Assembly (NCBI GenBank): GCA_039812765.1
Contig: JBDIBF010000024.1
Coordinates: 1-37,954, forward strand
Origin: JADJVL01 sp039812765
GTDB taxonomy: Bacteria; Acidobacteriota; Holophagae; Holophagales; Holophagaceae
Length of the DNA stretch: 37,954 bases
Reading direction: 5' to 3'
A model generated the notes under the pieces. The model ran no database searches. It was not told where the DNA came from and saw nothing but the letters and a program-made list of their open reading frames with translations. How positions within the stretch are numbered: position 1 is the stretch's first letter; each line of letters begins with the position of its first letter. Shown here piece by piece: positions 24,443 to 32,177 of this stretch. Both the position numbers and the translations under genes were made by a program.

Positions 24443-24994
24443 TTAGGCCTCCGCCTGGTCCAGGCCGCGGTTGACCGAGACCGTGTAGGGGTCCATGAGG
24501 CTCTCGAGGCCCTGGAACGTGGCGCGGACCACGTTGTGGGGGTTCGAGGAGCCAAGGGACTTGGTGAGGACGTTGTTGATGCCGACGGCCTCCATGATGG
24601 CGCGCACGGCGGCGCCGGCGATGATGCCGGTGCCCTCCGGGGCGGGCTTCATGAGCACCGAGCCGGAACCGAAGTTGCCGGTGATCGGGTGCGGGATGGA
24701 GGCGCCCGGGGTCACGGGGACCTTGATCATGTTGCGCTTCGCGCTCTCGATGCCCTTCTTGATGGCCGAGGGGACTTCCAGCGCCTTGCCGAGGCCGAAG
24801 CCGACCTTCCCCTTGCCGTCGCCGACGACGACGAGGGCGCTGAAGGAGAAGTTCTTGCCGCCCTTCACCACCTTGGTGACGCGGCCGACATAGATGACCT
24901 GGTCCTTGAACTCGCCCTGGCCCTCGCCGTGGCCGGCAGGGGCGCCGTGGGGCGCGGAGGAAGCGGTGTTGTGGGTCTTTTCTGCGGTCGCCAT
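24443..24994 (-). CDS. rpsE: 30S ribosomal protein S5
   Basis: Small-subunit protein involved in decoding accuracy and mRNA unwinding, 183 aa. An unstructured N-terminus (about 1-28, His/Gly/Gln-rich) precedes the double-stranded RNA-binding domain (QVIYVGRVTKVVKGGKNFSF). The C-terminal domain contains GVNN-like VGINNVLTKSLGSSNPHNVV. Normal spc position between rplR and rpmD. Confidence 0.98.
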   Translation of the reverse strand: MATAEKTHNTASSAPHGAPAGHGEGQGEFKDQVIYVGRVTKVVKGGKNFSFSALVVVGDGKGKVGFGLGKALEVPSAIKKGIESAKRNMIKVPVTPGASIPHPITGNFGSGSVLMKPAPEGTGIIAGAAVRAIMEAVGINNVLTKSLGSSNPHNVVRATFQGLESLMDPYTVSVNRGLDQAEA

Positions 24995-25004
24995 CGCTCC
25001 CTCC

Positions 25005-25382
25005 TCAGAACTGGAGCCCGGCTTCGCGGGCGCTGTCGGCGAGCGCTTTCACGCGGCCGTGGTAGACGTAGCCATTGCGGTCGAAGACCACCGAGGTGAT
25101 GCCCTTCTCCTTGAGGCGGGCGGCGATGCTGGCGCCCACGGCCTTGGCGGCCTCGATGTTGGCGCCGTTCTTGAGCTTCTCCCGGAGATCCTTCTCCAGG
25201 CTGCTGGCGGAGGCGACGGTGACGCCCTGGGCGTCGTCCACCGCCTGGACGTAGATGCGCTTCAGGGACTTGAAGACCGTGAGGCGGGGGCGCTCGGAGG
25301 TGCCGGCGACCCGGCCGCGGATGCGGGCCTTGGTCTTCTCGCGGCGTTCGGCGTGGTGCTGGAGTTCGGTCGGCGTAGCCAT
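25005..25382 (-). CDS. rplR: 50S ribosomal protein L18
   Basis: 5S rRNA-binding protein, 125 aa. Motifs: RIRGRVAGTSERPRLTVFKS, IYVQAVDD and the C-terminal FDRNGYVYHGRVKALADSAR with the final REAGLQF. It acts with L5 to place 5S rRNA. It is flanked by rplF and rpsE at ten-base gaps. Confidence 0.98.
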   Translation of the reverse strand: MATPTELQHHAERREKTKARIRGRVAGTSERPRLTVFKSLKRIYVQAVDDAQGVTVASASSLEKDLREKLKNGANIEAAKAVGASIAARLKEKGITSVVFDRNGYVYHGRVKALADSAREAGLQF

Positions 25383-25393
25383 GGGGTGCCTCC

Positions 25394-25930
25394 TTACTTG
25401 CCGGTCTTGCCGGCCTTGCGCCGGATGACTTCGCCGGTGTACATGACGCCCTTGCCCTTGTAGGGCTCGGGCTTGCGGAACTTGCGGATGTCGGCGGCGA
25501 CCTGGCCCACCAGCTGGCGGTCCGAGCCGGTCACGACGATGTGCGTCTGCTTCTCCACGGCGATGGAGATGCCGGCCGGGGCCTCGTACATGATCGGATG
25601 GCTGTAGCCGAGATCGAGGCGCAGCTTGGCGCCCTCCATGGCGGCCTTGTAGCCCACGCCGACCATGTCGAGCTCCTTCTTCCAGCCGTCGGTCACGCCG
25701 GTGACGGCGTTCTGGAGGAGGGCGCGGGTCAGGCCGTGGTAGGCGCGGTTCTGGGCCTCGTCGTTGGCGCGGCTCAGGGTGACGGAGTCGGCCTGGACGT
25801 CGAGGGTGATCCCGGTGGGGATCGGGCAGCTCAGCTTGCCCTTGGCGCCTTCGACGACGGCCTCAGCTCCATGGACGCTCACTTTGACGCCTTTCGGCAG
25901 CGTCACGGGCTTCTTTCCAATTCGGGACAT
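25394..25930 (-). CDS. rplF: 50S ribosomal protein L6
   Basis: Large-subunit protein near the factor-binding site, 178 aa. N-terminus MSRIGKKPVTLPKGVKVSV and the C-terminal signature PEPYKGKGVMYTGEVIRRKAG are diagnostic; two L6 repeats span about 10-82 and 90-165. An 87-bp gap separates it from rpsH, wider than most in this cluster. Confidence 0.98.
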   Translation of the reverse strand: MSRIGKKPVTLPKGVKVSVHGAEAVVEGAKGKLSCPIPTGITLDVQADSVTLSRANDEAQNRAYHGLTRALLQNAVTGVTDGWKKELDMVGVGYKAAMEGAKLRLDLGYSHPIMYEAPAGISIAVEKQTHIVVTGSDRQLVGQVAADIRKFRKPEPYKGKGVMYTGEVIRRKAGKTGK

Positions 25931-26017
25931 TGTGGATCCTTGGGGTTGGGGGCTTTGGAATAACGCGCCGGGGAGACCGGGCGTCCTACCAGGAGAGTCG
26001 TGCTACCGGACCTTCAC

Positions 26018-26413
26018 TTACCAGACATGCGCGAGGACCTCGCCGCCGAGGTTCTGCTTCCGCGCGTCCTTGCCAGTGAGCAGGCCCTTGGGGGTGGAGA
26101 GGATGGCCACGCCCAGGCCGCCGTTCACCTCGGGAATGTCGCGGACGCCGGTGTAGATGCGCAGGCCAGGCCGGGACACGCGGCGCAGGCCGTGGATCAC
26201 GTTCTCGCCGCCCCGGGTGTACTTCAGGTTGATGATCAGGTAGTTGCGGTCCTCGTGCTCCACCGCCTTGAAGGAGTGGATGTAGCCCTCCTGCTGGAGG
26301 ATCGAGGAGAGGCGCTCCTTGAGCTTGCTGCTCGGCACGACGACGGCGTCGTGGCCGGCCATGATGCCGTTGCGGATGCGCGTGAGGTAATCGGCGATCG
26401 GATCGGTGTTCAT
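26018..26413 (-). CDS. rpsH: 30S ribosomal protein S8
   Basis: Primary 16S rRNA-binding protein (helix 21), 131 aa; in Escherichia coli it also represses the spc operon by binding mRNA at the rplX-rplE junction. Here: MNTDPIADYLTRIRNGIMAG at the start and STPKGLLTGKDARKQNLGGE at the end, both typical. The long rplX-rplE spacer in this window is a possible regulatory target. Confidence 0.98.
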   Translation of the reverse strand: MNTDPIADYLTRIRNGIMAGHDAVVVPSSKLKERLSSILQQEGYIHSFKAVEHEDRNYLIINLKYTRGGENVIHGLRRVSRPGLRIYTGVRDIPEVNGGLGVAILSTPKGLLTGKDARKQNLGGEVLAHVW

Positions 26414-26425
26414 GTCGATTCCTCC

Positions 26426-26611
26426 TTACCAGCTGGACTTCTGGACGCCCGGCAGCTCGCCCTGGAGGGCGTGCTTGCGGAAGCAGAGTCGGCAGAGTTC
26501 GAACTTGCGCATGAAGCCGCGGGGACGCCCGCAGGACTTGCAGCGGTTGCGGTGCTGGGTGCTGAACTTGGGCTTCTGGCTGTCTTTGAACTTCTTCGCG
26601 GTGCGGGCCAT
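26426..26611 (-). CDS. rpsN: 30S ribosomal protein S14 type Z (zinc-binding)
   Basis: Short S14 of 61 aa from ATG 26611, with the zinc ligands C24, C27, C40 and C43 (CKSC ... CRLC) and the family end RKHALQGELPGVQKSSW. This is the C+ type-Z form, not the 100-aa zinc-free form. It lies between rplE and rpsH. Confidence 0.97.
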   Translation of the reverse strand: MARTAKKFKDSQKPKFSTQHRNRCKSCGRPRGFMRKFELCRLCFRKHALQGELPGVQKSSW

Positions 26612-26625
26612 GGGTCCTCTCCGGT

Positions 26626-27171
26626 CTACTTGCGGAAGGGCATGCCGAGGTGGGCCAGGAGCGCCTTGGCCTCGGCGTCGGTGGGGGCGGAGGTAACGAA
26701 TGTGATGTTCATGCCCTTCAGCTTGTCCACCTTGGAATAGTCGATTTCCTGGAAGATCACCTGGTCCTTGAGGCCCAGCGTGTAGTTCCCGCGGCCGTCG
26801 AAGGAGCGGGTCGGCACGCCGCGGAAGTCGCGGACGCGGGGCAGGCTCAGGGAGACCAGCCGGTCGAAGAACTCCCACATGCGGGGGCCGCGCAGGGTGA
26901 CCATGCAGGCGATGGGCATGCCGGCGCGGAGCTTGAACTGGGCGACGCTCTTCTTCGCCTTGCGCACGATGGCCTTCTGGCCCGTGATGGCGGTGAGCTC
27001 CTCGACGGCGGTGTCCAGGACCTTGATGTTCTGGATCGCGTCGCCGACGCCCATGTTGATGACGATCTTCTCGAGCTTCGGCACCTGCATGGCGCTGGTG
27101 TAGCCGAACTCCTGCTTGAGGGCGGGCACCACCTTGGTGGTGTAGTGAGCCTTGAATCGAGGCTCGGTCAT
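26626..27171 (-). CDS. rplE: 50S ribosomal protein L5
   Basis: Central protuberance protein that binds 5S rRNA and contacts P-site tRNA, 181 aa. Blocks such as VPKLEKIVINMGVGDA, ITGQKAIVRKAKKSVAQFKL and DRLVSLSLPRVRDFRGV are clear. Start ATG 27171 has a GGAGG upstream. It is preceded by an unusually long 246-bp spacer after rplX. Confidence 0.98.
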   Translation of the reverse strand: MTEPRFKAHYTTKVVPALKQEFGYTSAMQVPKLEKIVINMGVGDAIQNIKVLDTAVEELTAITGQKAIVRKAKKSVAQFKLRAGMPIACMVTLRGPRMWEFFDRLVSLSLPRVRDFRGVPTRSFDGRGNYTLGLKDQVIFQEIDYSKVDKLKGMNITFVTSAPTDAEAKALLAHLGMPFRK

Positions 27172-27375
27172 GGTTCCTCCATTTCCGTAGGGGCCAGCGG
27201 GCGTCCGGGAGGCCCTGTGGGGGCGTCGGACTCGAGCTTCCGGCGCCGTCCAGCGGTCGTCCGGTGAAGCCCTAGGGGTTCGGGAGTGCGGAGGGGGCTT
27301 GGGCGGTCCCGTTTCCCCTCGGCCTCAGGTTGTGGGAAAGACCCGCCGGAATCCCAGGGATGGAAGCGGCGGAAG

Positions 27376-27400
27376 GGCCATTCTCCCACGGAGAATGGCC
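27376..27400 (-). promoter_or_regulatory. hairpin in the rplX-rplE spacer
   Basis: Perfect 10-bp inverted repeat GGCCATTCTC / GAGAATGGCC around a 5-base loop, starting 17 bases past the rplX stop in the 246-bp spacer (27172-27417). No U-tract follows on the minus strand. A weak promoter-like pair, TTGAAT (27407-27402) and GAGAAT (27385-27380), overlaps it. The rest of the spacer shows nothing else convincing. It may be an RNA regulatory or processing site. Confidence 0.5.
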
Positions 27401-27417
27401 CATTCAAAGCGGAAAGA

Positions 27418-27687
27418 TCAGGCCGGGCGCTTGCGGGAGGGCTTCCCGCCGGCGTTGAAGGCCACGTTGGAGGCGTGGATCGGGGCCTCCTTGGCCACGA
27501 TGCCGCCCTCCTCCCCGGTCTGGGGGTTGGGCTTGACCGCCCGCTTCACCAGGTTGACCCCGGTGACCAGGACGCGGTTCGTGCTGGGGCTCACCTTGGC
27601 GATGGTCCCCACCTTGCCCTTGTCCTTGCCGGCGATGACGATGACTTCGTCGCCCTTCTTGAACTTCATCTTGGTGGTCGCTTCCAT
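27418..27687 (-). CDS. rplX: 50S ribosomal protein L24
   Basis: Assembly-initiating large-subunit protein, 89 aa with a KOW motif (KKGDEVIVIAGKDKGKVGTI, about 8-27). The C-terminal GGIVAKEAPIHASNVAF is typical. Its ATG shares one base with the rplN stop (TGATG). The end is Lys/Arg-rich (GGKPSRKRPA). Confidence 0.98.
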   Translation of the reverse strand: MEATTKMKFKKGDEVIVIAGKDKGKVGTIAKVSPSTNRVLVTGVNLVKRAVKPNPQTGEEGGIVAKEAPIHASNVAFNAGGKPSRKRPA

Positions 27688-28055
27688 CAGATCACCTCAG
27701 GGGCAAGCGAAACGATCTTCATGTACTTGCGCTCGCGGAGCTCGCGGGCCACGGGTCCGAAGACGCGGGTGCCCACCGGTTCGCCGTCCTTCTTGATGAT
27801 GACGGCGGCGTTCTCGTCGAAGCGGATGTAGGAGCCGTCCTTGCGGCGGTAGGCCTTGCGCTGGCGGACGATCACCGCCTGCACCACGGCCTTCTTCTTC
27901 ACCGTGCCGCCGGGGATCGCCTCCTTCACGGACGCGGTGATGACGTCGCCCAACTGGGCGGTCTTCCCCACGCCGCCCCCGAGGGGCAGGATGCAGCAGA
28001 TCTTCTTGGCGCCGGAATTGTCGGCGACCGTGAGCATGGAACCCATCTGGATCAT
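27687..28055 (-). CDS. rplN: 50S ribosomal protein L14
   Basis: Large-subunit interface protein, 122 aa. N-terminus MIQMGSMLTVADNSGAKKIC is the universal start, and RRKDGSYIRFDENAAVII and the end ERKYMKIVSLAPEVI confirm it. It overlaps the rplX start by one base and follows rpsQ by nine bases. Confidence 0.98.
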   Translation of the reverse strand: MIQMGSMLTVADNSGAKKICCILPLGGGVGKTAQLGDVITASVKEAIPGGTVKKKAVVQAVIVRQRKAYRRKDGSYIRFDENAAVIIKKDGEPVGTRVFGPVARELRERKYMKIVSLAPEVI

Positions 28056-28064
28056 GTCGGCTCC

Positions 28065-28322
28065 TTACTCGCCAGCCTTCTGGACGATCTCGAGGACCGC
28101 CCAGCGCTTGCGCTTGGACATCGGACGGGCCTCGACGATCTTCACCACGTCGCCGACGGCGCAGGTGTTGTTCTCGTCGTGGGCCATGAACTTCTTCGTC
28201 TGCTTCACGGTGCGGTGGTAGAGGGGGTGCTGGAACTTGCGCTCCACCTTCACGACCACCGTCTTGTCGGCGGCGCTGGACACCACGACGCCGCTGCGGA
28301 CCATCTTCTTCTCAAGGCTCAT
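28065..28322 (-). CDS. rpsQ: 30S ribosomal protein S17
   Basis: Primary 16S-binding OB-fold protein, 85 aa. Conserved segments are SGVVVSSAADKTVVVKVERK, HPLYHRTVKQTKKFMAHDE and GDVVKIVEARPMSKRKRW. Normal position between rpmC and rplN. Confidence 0.98.
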   Translation of the reverse strand: MSLEKKMVRSGVVVSSAADKTVVVKVERKFQHPLYHRTVKQTKKFMAHDENNTCAVGDVVKIVEARPMSKRKRWAVLEIVQKAGE

Positions 28323-28332
28323 GGGCGGCTCC

Positions 28333-28563
28333 TCACTTCCCTTCCGGCTTCGGGGCCATGTTCTGGCCCATCTTCTGGGACAGGGCGGACTTCACGCGCG
28401 CGAGCTCGCGGCGCGTCTTGCGGATCTCGGCGGTGTTCTCCACCTGGCCCACGGCGTGCTGGAAGCGCAGGGTGAAGCGCTTCGCGGCCAGCTCGGCCTC
28501 GAGCTGGGCCAGCTCGTCGACGCCCTTGGCGGTGAGGTTGCTGAACGGGTTCTTCTTGCTCAT
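28333..28563 (-). CDS. rpmC: 50S ribosomal protein L29
   Basis: Small helical protein at the exit tunnel, 76 aa. I choose ATG 28563 (MSKKNPFSNLTAKG) because GAGGGAG lies six bases upstream. The in-frame ATG at 28578 overlaps the end of rplP and has no RBS. Core: DELAQLEAELAAKRFTLRFQ and NTAEIRKTRRELARV. Confidence 0.95.
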   Translation of the reverse strand: MSKKNPFSNLTAKGVDELAQLEAELAAKRFTLRFQHAVGQVENTAEIRKTRRELARVKSALSQKMGQNMAPKPEGK

Positions 28564-28574
28564 CGTCGTCTCCC

Positions 28575-28994
28575 TCATTCCTCAGGCGGCGTGCGGGTGA
28601 TGAATTCGGAAGCCACGGAGAGCTTCATCTGCGCCAGGCGAAGGGCCTCGCGCGCGGTGGTCTCGTCCACGCCCTCCATCTCGAAGAGGATGCGGCCGGG
28701 GCGGATCACCGCCACCCAGCCGTCCGGCGCGCCCTTGCCGCTGCCCATGCGGGTCTCGGCGGGCTTCGACGTGGTGGGCCGGTCGGGGAAGATGCGGATC
28801 CAGATCTTGCCGCCGCGCTTGATGTGGCGCGTCATGGCGATACGGGCCGCCTCGATCTGGCGGTTCGTGAGCCAGCAGTGCTCCATCGCCTTGAGGCCGA
28901 AGTCGCCGAAGGCGAGCTCGTGGCCCCGGGTGGCGACGCCGCGGGTGCGGCCCTTCTGGACTTTGCGGTTCTTGACCTTCTTGGGCATCAGCAT
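28575..28994 (-). CDS. rplP: 50S ribosomal protein L16
   Basis: Large-subunit protein near the A site and peptidyl transferase centre, 139 aa. Starts MLMPKKVKNRKVQKGRTRGV; the upstream GAGGTGA fits ATG 28994 better than the second Met. GKGAPDGWVAVIRPGRILFE is the family core. Flanked by rpsC and rpmC. Confidence 0.98.
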   Translation of the reverse strand: MLMPKKVKNRKVQKGRTRGVATRGHELAFGDFGLKAMEHCWLTNRQIEAARIAMTRHIKRGGKIWIRIFPDRPTTSKPAETRMGSGKGAPDGWVAVIRPGRILFEMEGVDETTAREALRLAQMKLSVASEFITRTPPEE

Positions 28995-29003
28995 GGGGTC
29001 ACC

Positions 29004-29651
29004 TCACCGCTTCGTGGTTTCGAGGACGGCCTCGCCGAGGTTCACCCACACCTTGACCCCGATGATTCCGTAGGTGGTGTTGGCTTCGGCGAATCCGTAG
29101 TCCACGTTGGCGCGGATGGTCTGCAGCGGCATCTGGCCGCTGAGGTAGTCTTCCGTGCGGGCGATCTCGGCGCCGTTCAGGCGGCCGGAGACCTTGATCT
29201 TGAAGCCTTTGGCGCCGAAACGGATGGCGGCCTCCTCGGCCTTGCGCATGGCGCGGCGGAAGGCGATGCGGCGCTCGAGCTGCTGGGCGACGCCCTCGGC
29301 GACGAGCTGGGCGTCGATCTCAGGCTTCTTGATCTCCTGGATGTCGACGGCCACGGGGCGCTTCAGCTTCTTCTGCAGGTCCTCGCGCAGCTTGTCGATC
29401 TCGGCGCCCTTGCGGCCGATCACGATGCCGGGGCGGGCCGTGAAGATGCGGATGGTGACCTTGTCGGCCGCGCGCTCGATGTCGATCTTGCTGATCATCG
29501 CGTTCAGTGCGTGGAGCTGGGCCTTGAGCTCCTTGCGGAGCTTCAGGTCCTCGTGGAGCAGCGTCGCGTACTCGCGCTTGCTGAACCACTTGCTCTTCCA
29601 CGCCTTGCTGTGGACGACGCGGAATCCGTAGGGATGGACTTTCTGGCCCAT
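29004..29651 (-). CDS. rpsC: 30S ribosomal protein S3
   Basis: mRNA-entry protein of the small subunit, 215 aa. MGQKVHPYGFRVVHSKAWKS at the start, a KH domain with VIGRKGAEIDKLREDL (about 76-89), and the C-terminal domain GAKGFKIKVSGRLNGAEIAR. Normal S10 operon place; three bases after rplV. Confidence 0.98.
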   Translation of the reverse strand: MGQKVHPYGFRVVHSKAWKSKWFSKREYATLLHEDLKLRKELKAQLHALNAMISKIDIERAADKVTIRIFTARPGIVIGRKGAEIDKLREDLQKKLKRPVAVDIQEIKKPEIDAQLVAEGVAQQLERRIAFRRAMRKAEEAAIRFGAKGFKIKVSGRLNGAEIARTEDYLSGQMPLQTIRANVDYGFAEANTTYGIIGVKVWVNLGEAVLETTKR

Positions 29652-29654
29652 GGC

Positions 29655-30020
29655 TTACTCCTCCCCGGCAGTGGCAGCGGCTTCGGCCAGCTGCAGGGTG
29701 ATGTGGCAGGTGCGCTTCTGGGTCCGGTAGGCACGGCCCATGGGCGCGGGGCGGACGCGCTTCATGCGGAAGCCCTCGTCCACGAAGGCGGTCTTGACCA
29801 CCAGGCCGTCGGGATCGACGGAGGGGTTCTTGTCCATGGCGTTGGCCACGGCGCTGTCGAGGAGCTTGCGGATGGGGTCAGAGGCGAACTTCTTGGTGGA
29901 CGCGAGGATCCACTGGGCCTCGGCGATCTTCTTGCCGCGGATGAGGTCCACGACCAGGCGCGCCTTCTGGGCGCTGCCGCGGAGGTGGCGGACGGTGGCG
30001 GAGGAAACGATGTCAGCCAT
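29655..30020 (-). CDS. rplV: 50S ribosomal protein L22
   Basis: Exit-tunnel protein of the large subunit, 121 aa from ATG 30020 (MADIVSSATVRHLRGSAQKA). An upstream GTG at 30026 is in frame but overlaps the rpsS stop and is not needed; AGGGGAAG is placed well for 30020. The tunnel loop RMKRVRPAPMGRAYRTQKRT is present. Confidence 0.96.
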   Translation of the reverse strand: MADIVSSATVRHLRGSAQKARLVVDLIRGKKIAEAQWILASTKKFASDPIRKLLDSAVANAMDKNPSVDPDGLVVKTAFVDEGFRMKRVRPAPMGRAYRTQKRTCHITLQLAEAAATAGEE

Positions 30021-30022
30021 GG

Positions 30023-30307
30023 TCACTTCCCCTTGGCCTTGGCGTCGGCCTTGCCGGCGTGGCCCTTGAAGGTGCGGGTGAGGGCGAACTCGCCCAGCTT
30101 GTGCCCGACCATGTTGTCGGTGACGTAGACGGGAATGAACTTGTTGCCGTTGTGGACGGCCAGGGTGAGGCCGATCATCTGGGGAACGACCGTCGAGCGG
30201 CGGGACCAGGTCTTGATCACGCGCTTGTCGTTGTTCTGCTGGGCCGTCTCCACCTTCTTGAGGAGGTGGCCATCGATGAACGGTCCTTTTTTGAGCGAAC
30301 GCGCCAT
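30023..30307 (-). CDS. rpsS: 30S ribosomal protein S19
   Basis: Small-subunit head protein, 94 aa. MARSLKKGPFIDGHLLKKVE and the core TWSRRSTVVPQMIGLTLAVH are diagnostic, with HKLGEFALTRTFKGHAGK at the end. It lies 12 bases after rplB and its stop is two bases from the rplV ATG. Confidence 0.98.
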   Translation of the reverse strand: MARSLKKGPFIDGHLLKKVETAQQNNDKRVIKTWSRRSTVVPQMIGLTLAVHNGNKFIPVYVTDNMVGHKLGEFALTRTFKGHAGKADAKAKGK

Positions 30308-30319
30308 GTCTGGGTCTCC

Positions 30320-31141
30320 TTAGTTGATGCGCTTGACGATGAACTTGTCGGTGCGCTGGTTCTTGCGCGTCTTGAAGCCGCGCGTCGGCTGGCCCCAGGG
30401 CGTCACGGGGTGGCGGCCGCCGGAGGTGCGGCCTTCGCCGCCGCCGTGCGGGTGGTCCACCGGGTTCATGACGACGCCGCGGACCGTCGGGCGGATGCCC
30501 ATCCAGATCTTGCGGCCGGCCTTGCCCAGCTTGACGTTCTCGTGCTGCAGGTTGCCCACCTTGCCGATGGTCGCCATGCAGTCGAGGTGGATCTTGCGGA
30601 TCTCGCCGGACTTCATGCGAACCTGGGCGTAGTCGCCGTCCTTGGCCACGAGCTGCGCGAAGGCGCCGGCGGCGCGGCAGAGCTGGCCGCCCTTGCCGGG
30701 CTTCAGCTCCAGGTTGTGGATCTCATTGCCCACGGGGATGTTGCGTAGGGGCAGCGCGTTGCCCACGAGGATGTCGGCATCCTTGCCGCTCACCACCTTG
30801 CGGCCCACGGTCAGGCCGTCGGCGGCGAGGATGTAGCGCTTCTCGCCGTCGGCATAGACCAGGAGGGCGATGCGGGCGGTGCGGTTGGGATCGTACTCGA
30901 TGGTGGCGACGGTGGCGGGGATCCCGGCCTTGTCGCGCTTGAAGTCGATGATGCGGTACTTCTTCTTGTGGCCGCCGCCGATGTGGCGGGTGGTGATCCG
31001 CCCGGTGTTCGAGCGGCCGCCGGTGCGGTTCTTCTTGGCCAGCAGGGAGCGCTGGGGCTGGTCGGAGGTGATCTCCTCGAAGCCCTGCTTGGACATCCCG
31101 CGCTGACCCGGAGTGGTCGGCTTGAGCAGCTTGATGCTCAT
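30320..31141 (-). CDS. rplB: 50S ribosomal protein L2
   Basis: Largest conserved 23S-binding protein, needed for subunit association and peptidyl transfer, 273 aa from ATG 31141 (MSIKLLKPTTPGQRGMSKQG). AGAGGA lies six bases upstream. The catalytic-region signature NPVDHPHGGGEGRTSGGRHP is intact. A 115-bp gap with hairpins separates it from rplW. Confidence 0.98.
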   Translation of the reverse strand: MSIKLLKPTTPGQRGMSKQGFEEITSDQPQRSLLAKKNRTGGRSNTGRITTRHIGGGHKKKYRIIDFKRDKAGIPATVATIEYDPNRTARIALLVYADGEKRYILAADGLTVGRKVVSGKDADILVGNALPLRNIPVGNEIHNLELKPGKGGQLCRAAGAFAQLVAKDGDYAQVRMKSGEIRKIHLDCMATIGKVGNLQHENVKLGKAGRKIWMGIRPTVRGVVMNPVDHPHGGGEGRTSGGRHPVTPWGQPTRGFKTRKNQRTDKFIVKRIN

Positions 31142-31221
31142 GTGGGTTCCTCTTGCCTGGGTGGATGCGGGCGATAGCGGCAATTCTTGTCCGTCCGCGG
31201 GGTTGGGGAAGGGTGGTCAGT

Positions 31222-31257
31222 CCGGGAATCCCGGCTCCTGCCCTTCCGGAAAAGGGC
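31222..31257 (-). promoter_or_regulatory. paired hairpins in the rplW-rplB spacer
   Basis: Two inverted repeats directly behind the rplW stop: GCCCTT/AAGGGC (31240-31257, loop of six) and CCGGG/CCCGG (31222-31234, loop of three). No U-tract follows on the minus strand, so they do not look like a standard terminator. They might affect mRNA stability, processing or translation of rplB. Confidence 0.45.
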
Positions 31258-31544
31258 TACTCGGCGGCCGGGGCCCCGAGCTGGCTTTCGCCGAGCTCGA
31301 TGTAGGCCTTCTTGCTCGCCGTGGTGGTGCCCATCCAGCGGCCCAGGCGCTTGGCCTTGGCCTTCACCTTGACGGTGCGGACGGACTTCACCTTGGCCTG
31401 GAGCAGGAGCTCCGCGGCCTCCTTGATCTGGTGCTTGGAGGCCCAGGGGGCCACCTCGAACACCTGGATGTTCCGCGTCTCGCGGAGGATCTGGCCCTTC
31501 TCCGTGAGGAGGGGCTTGCGGATCACTTCGAAGATCTTCGTCAT
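31257..31544 (-). CDS. rplW: 50S ribosomal protein L23
   Basis: Exit-tunnel rim protein that docks trigger factor and SRP, 95 aa. KIFEVIRKPLLTEKGQIL, EVAPWASKHQIKEAAELLLQ and VKAKAKRLGRWMGTT are the expected blocks. ATG 31544 overlaps the rplD stop (ATGA). The stop is followed at once by hairpins. Confidence 0.97.
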   Translation of the reverse strand: MTKIFEVIRKPLLTEKGQILRETRNIQVFEVAPWASKHQIKEAAELLLQAKVKSVRTVKVKAKAKRLGRWMGTTTASKKAYIELGESQLGAPAAE

Positions 31545-32176
31545 GGCTTCACCACTTCCTGGAGGGCGAGGATGGCGTCCCTGGAGAACACCACCTGGTC
31601 GTGTTTCAGCAGGTCGTACACGTTCACGCCGAGGCTGGCGACGGCCGAGACCTTGGGGTTGTTCCCGGCGGCGAGCTCCATGTTGCGGGAGGCCTCGGAG
31701 CCCACGAGGAGGGCCGAGCCGCTGACGCCGAGCTTACCGAGCGTGCCGGCGAGGGCCTTGGTCTTGTGGGTGTCGAGGTTCCAGCTCTCGACCACCATGA
31801 GCTGCCCGGAGGCGAGCTTGGAGGACAGGGCATTGCGCAGGGCGGAACGACGGGCCTTCTTCGGGAAGGCGTAGTCGTAGGAGCGGGGGTTGGGACCATG
31901 GACGGTGCCGCCATGGCGCCACAGGGGGCTGCGCACGGAGCCGACGCGGGCGCGGCCGGTGCCCTTCTGCTTCCAGAGCTTCTTGCCCGACCCGGAGACC
32001 TCGGACTTGTCCTTGGTCTTGGCGGTGCCGGCGCGGCGCTTCGCGAGGAAGTGGCGCACGGCCTCCCAGATCAGGTGGGTGTTGATCTCCTCGAGCTTGA
32101 AGACCTCGGGGAGGAGGTCGACCGTGCCGGCCTGCTTACCATCAAGGTTCAGAACGGGATGCGCGAAGGTCGCCAT
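31541..32176 (-). CDS. rplD: 50S ribosomal protein L4
   Basis: Tunnel-constriction protein, 211 aa, and in enteric bacteria the repressor of the S10 operon. The extended loop LWKQKGTGRARVGSVRSPLW is clear, as are HGGTVHGPNPRSYDYAFPKK and the C-terminal Rossmann-like part. It follows rplC by one base. Self-regulation through the rpsJ leader is possible here but unproved. Confidence 0.97.
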   Translation of the reverse strand: MATFAHPVLNLDGKQAGTVDLLPEVFKLEEINTHLIWEAVRHFLAKRRAGTAKTKDKSEVSGSGKKLWKQKGTGRARVGSVRSPLWRHGGTVHGPNPRSYDYAFPKKARRSALRNALSSKLASGQLMVVESWNLDTHKTKALAGTLGKLGVSGSALLVGSEASRNMELAAGNNPKVSAVASLGVNVYDLLKHDQVVFSRDAILALQEVVKP

Positions 32177-32177
32177 C

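Noticed and set aside
27168..27407. Possible 79-aa gene in the rplX-rplE spacer on the minus strand
   Set aside because: It needs a TTG start inside a hairpin arm, has no Shine-Dalgarno sequence, and its composition is Pro/Arg/Gly-rich noise. The spacer is better read as regulatory.
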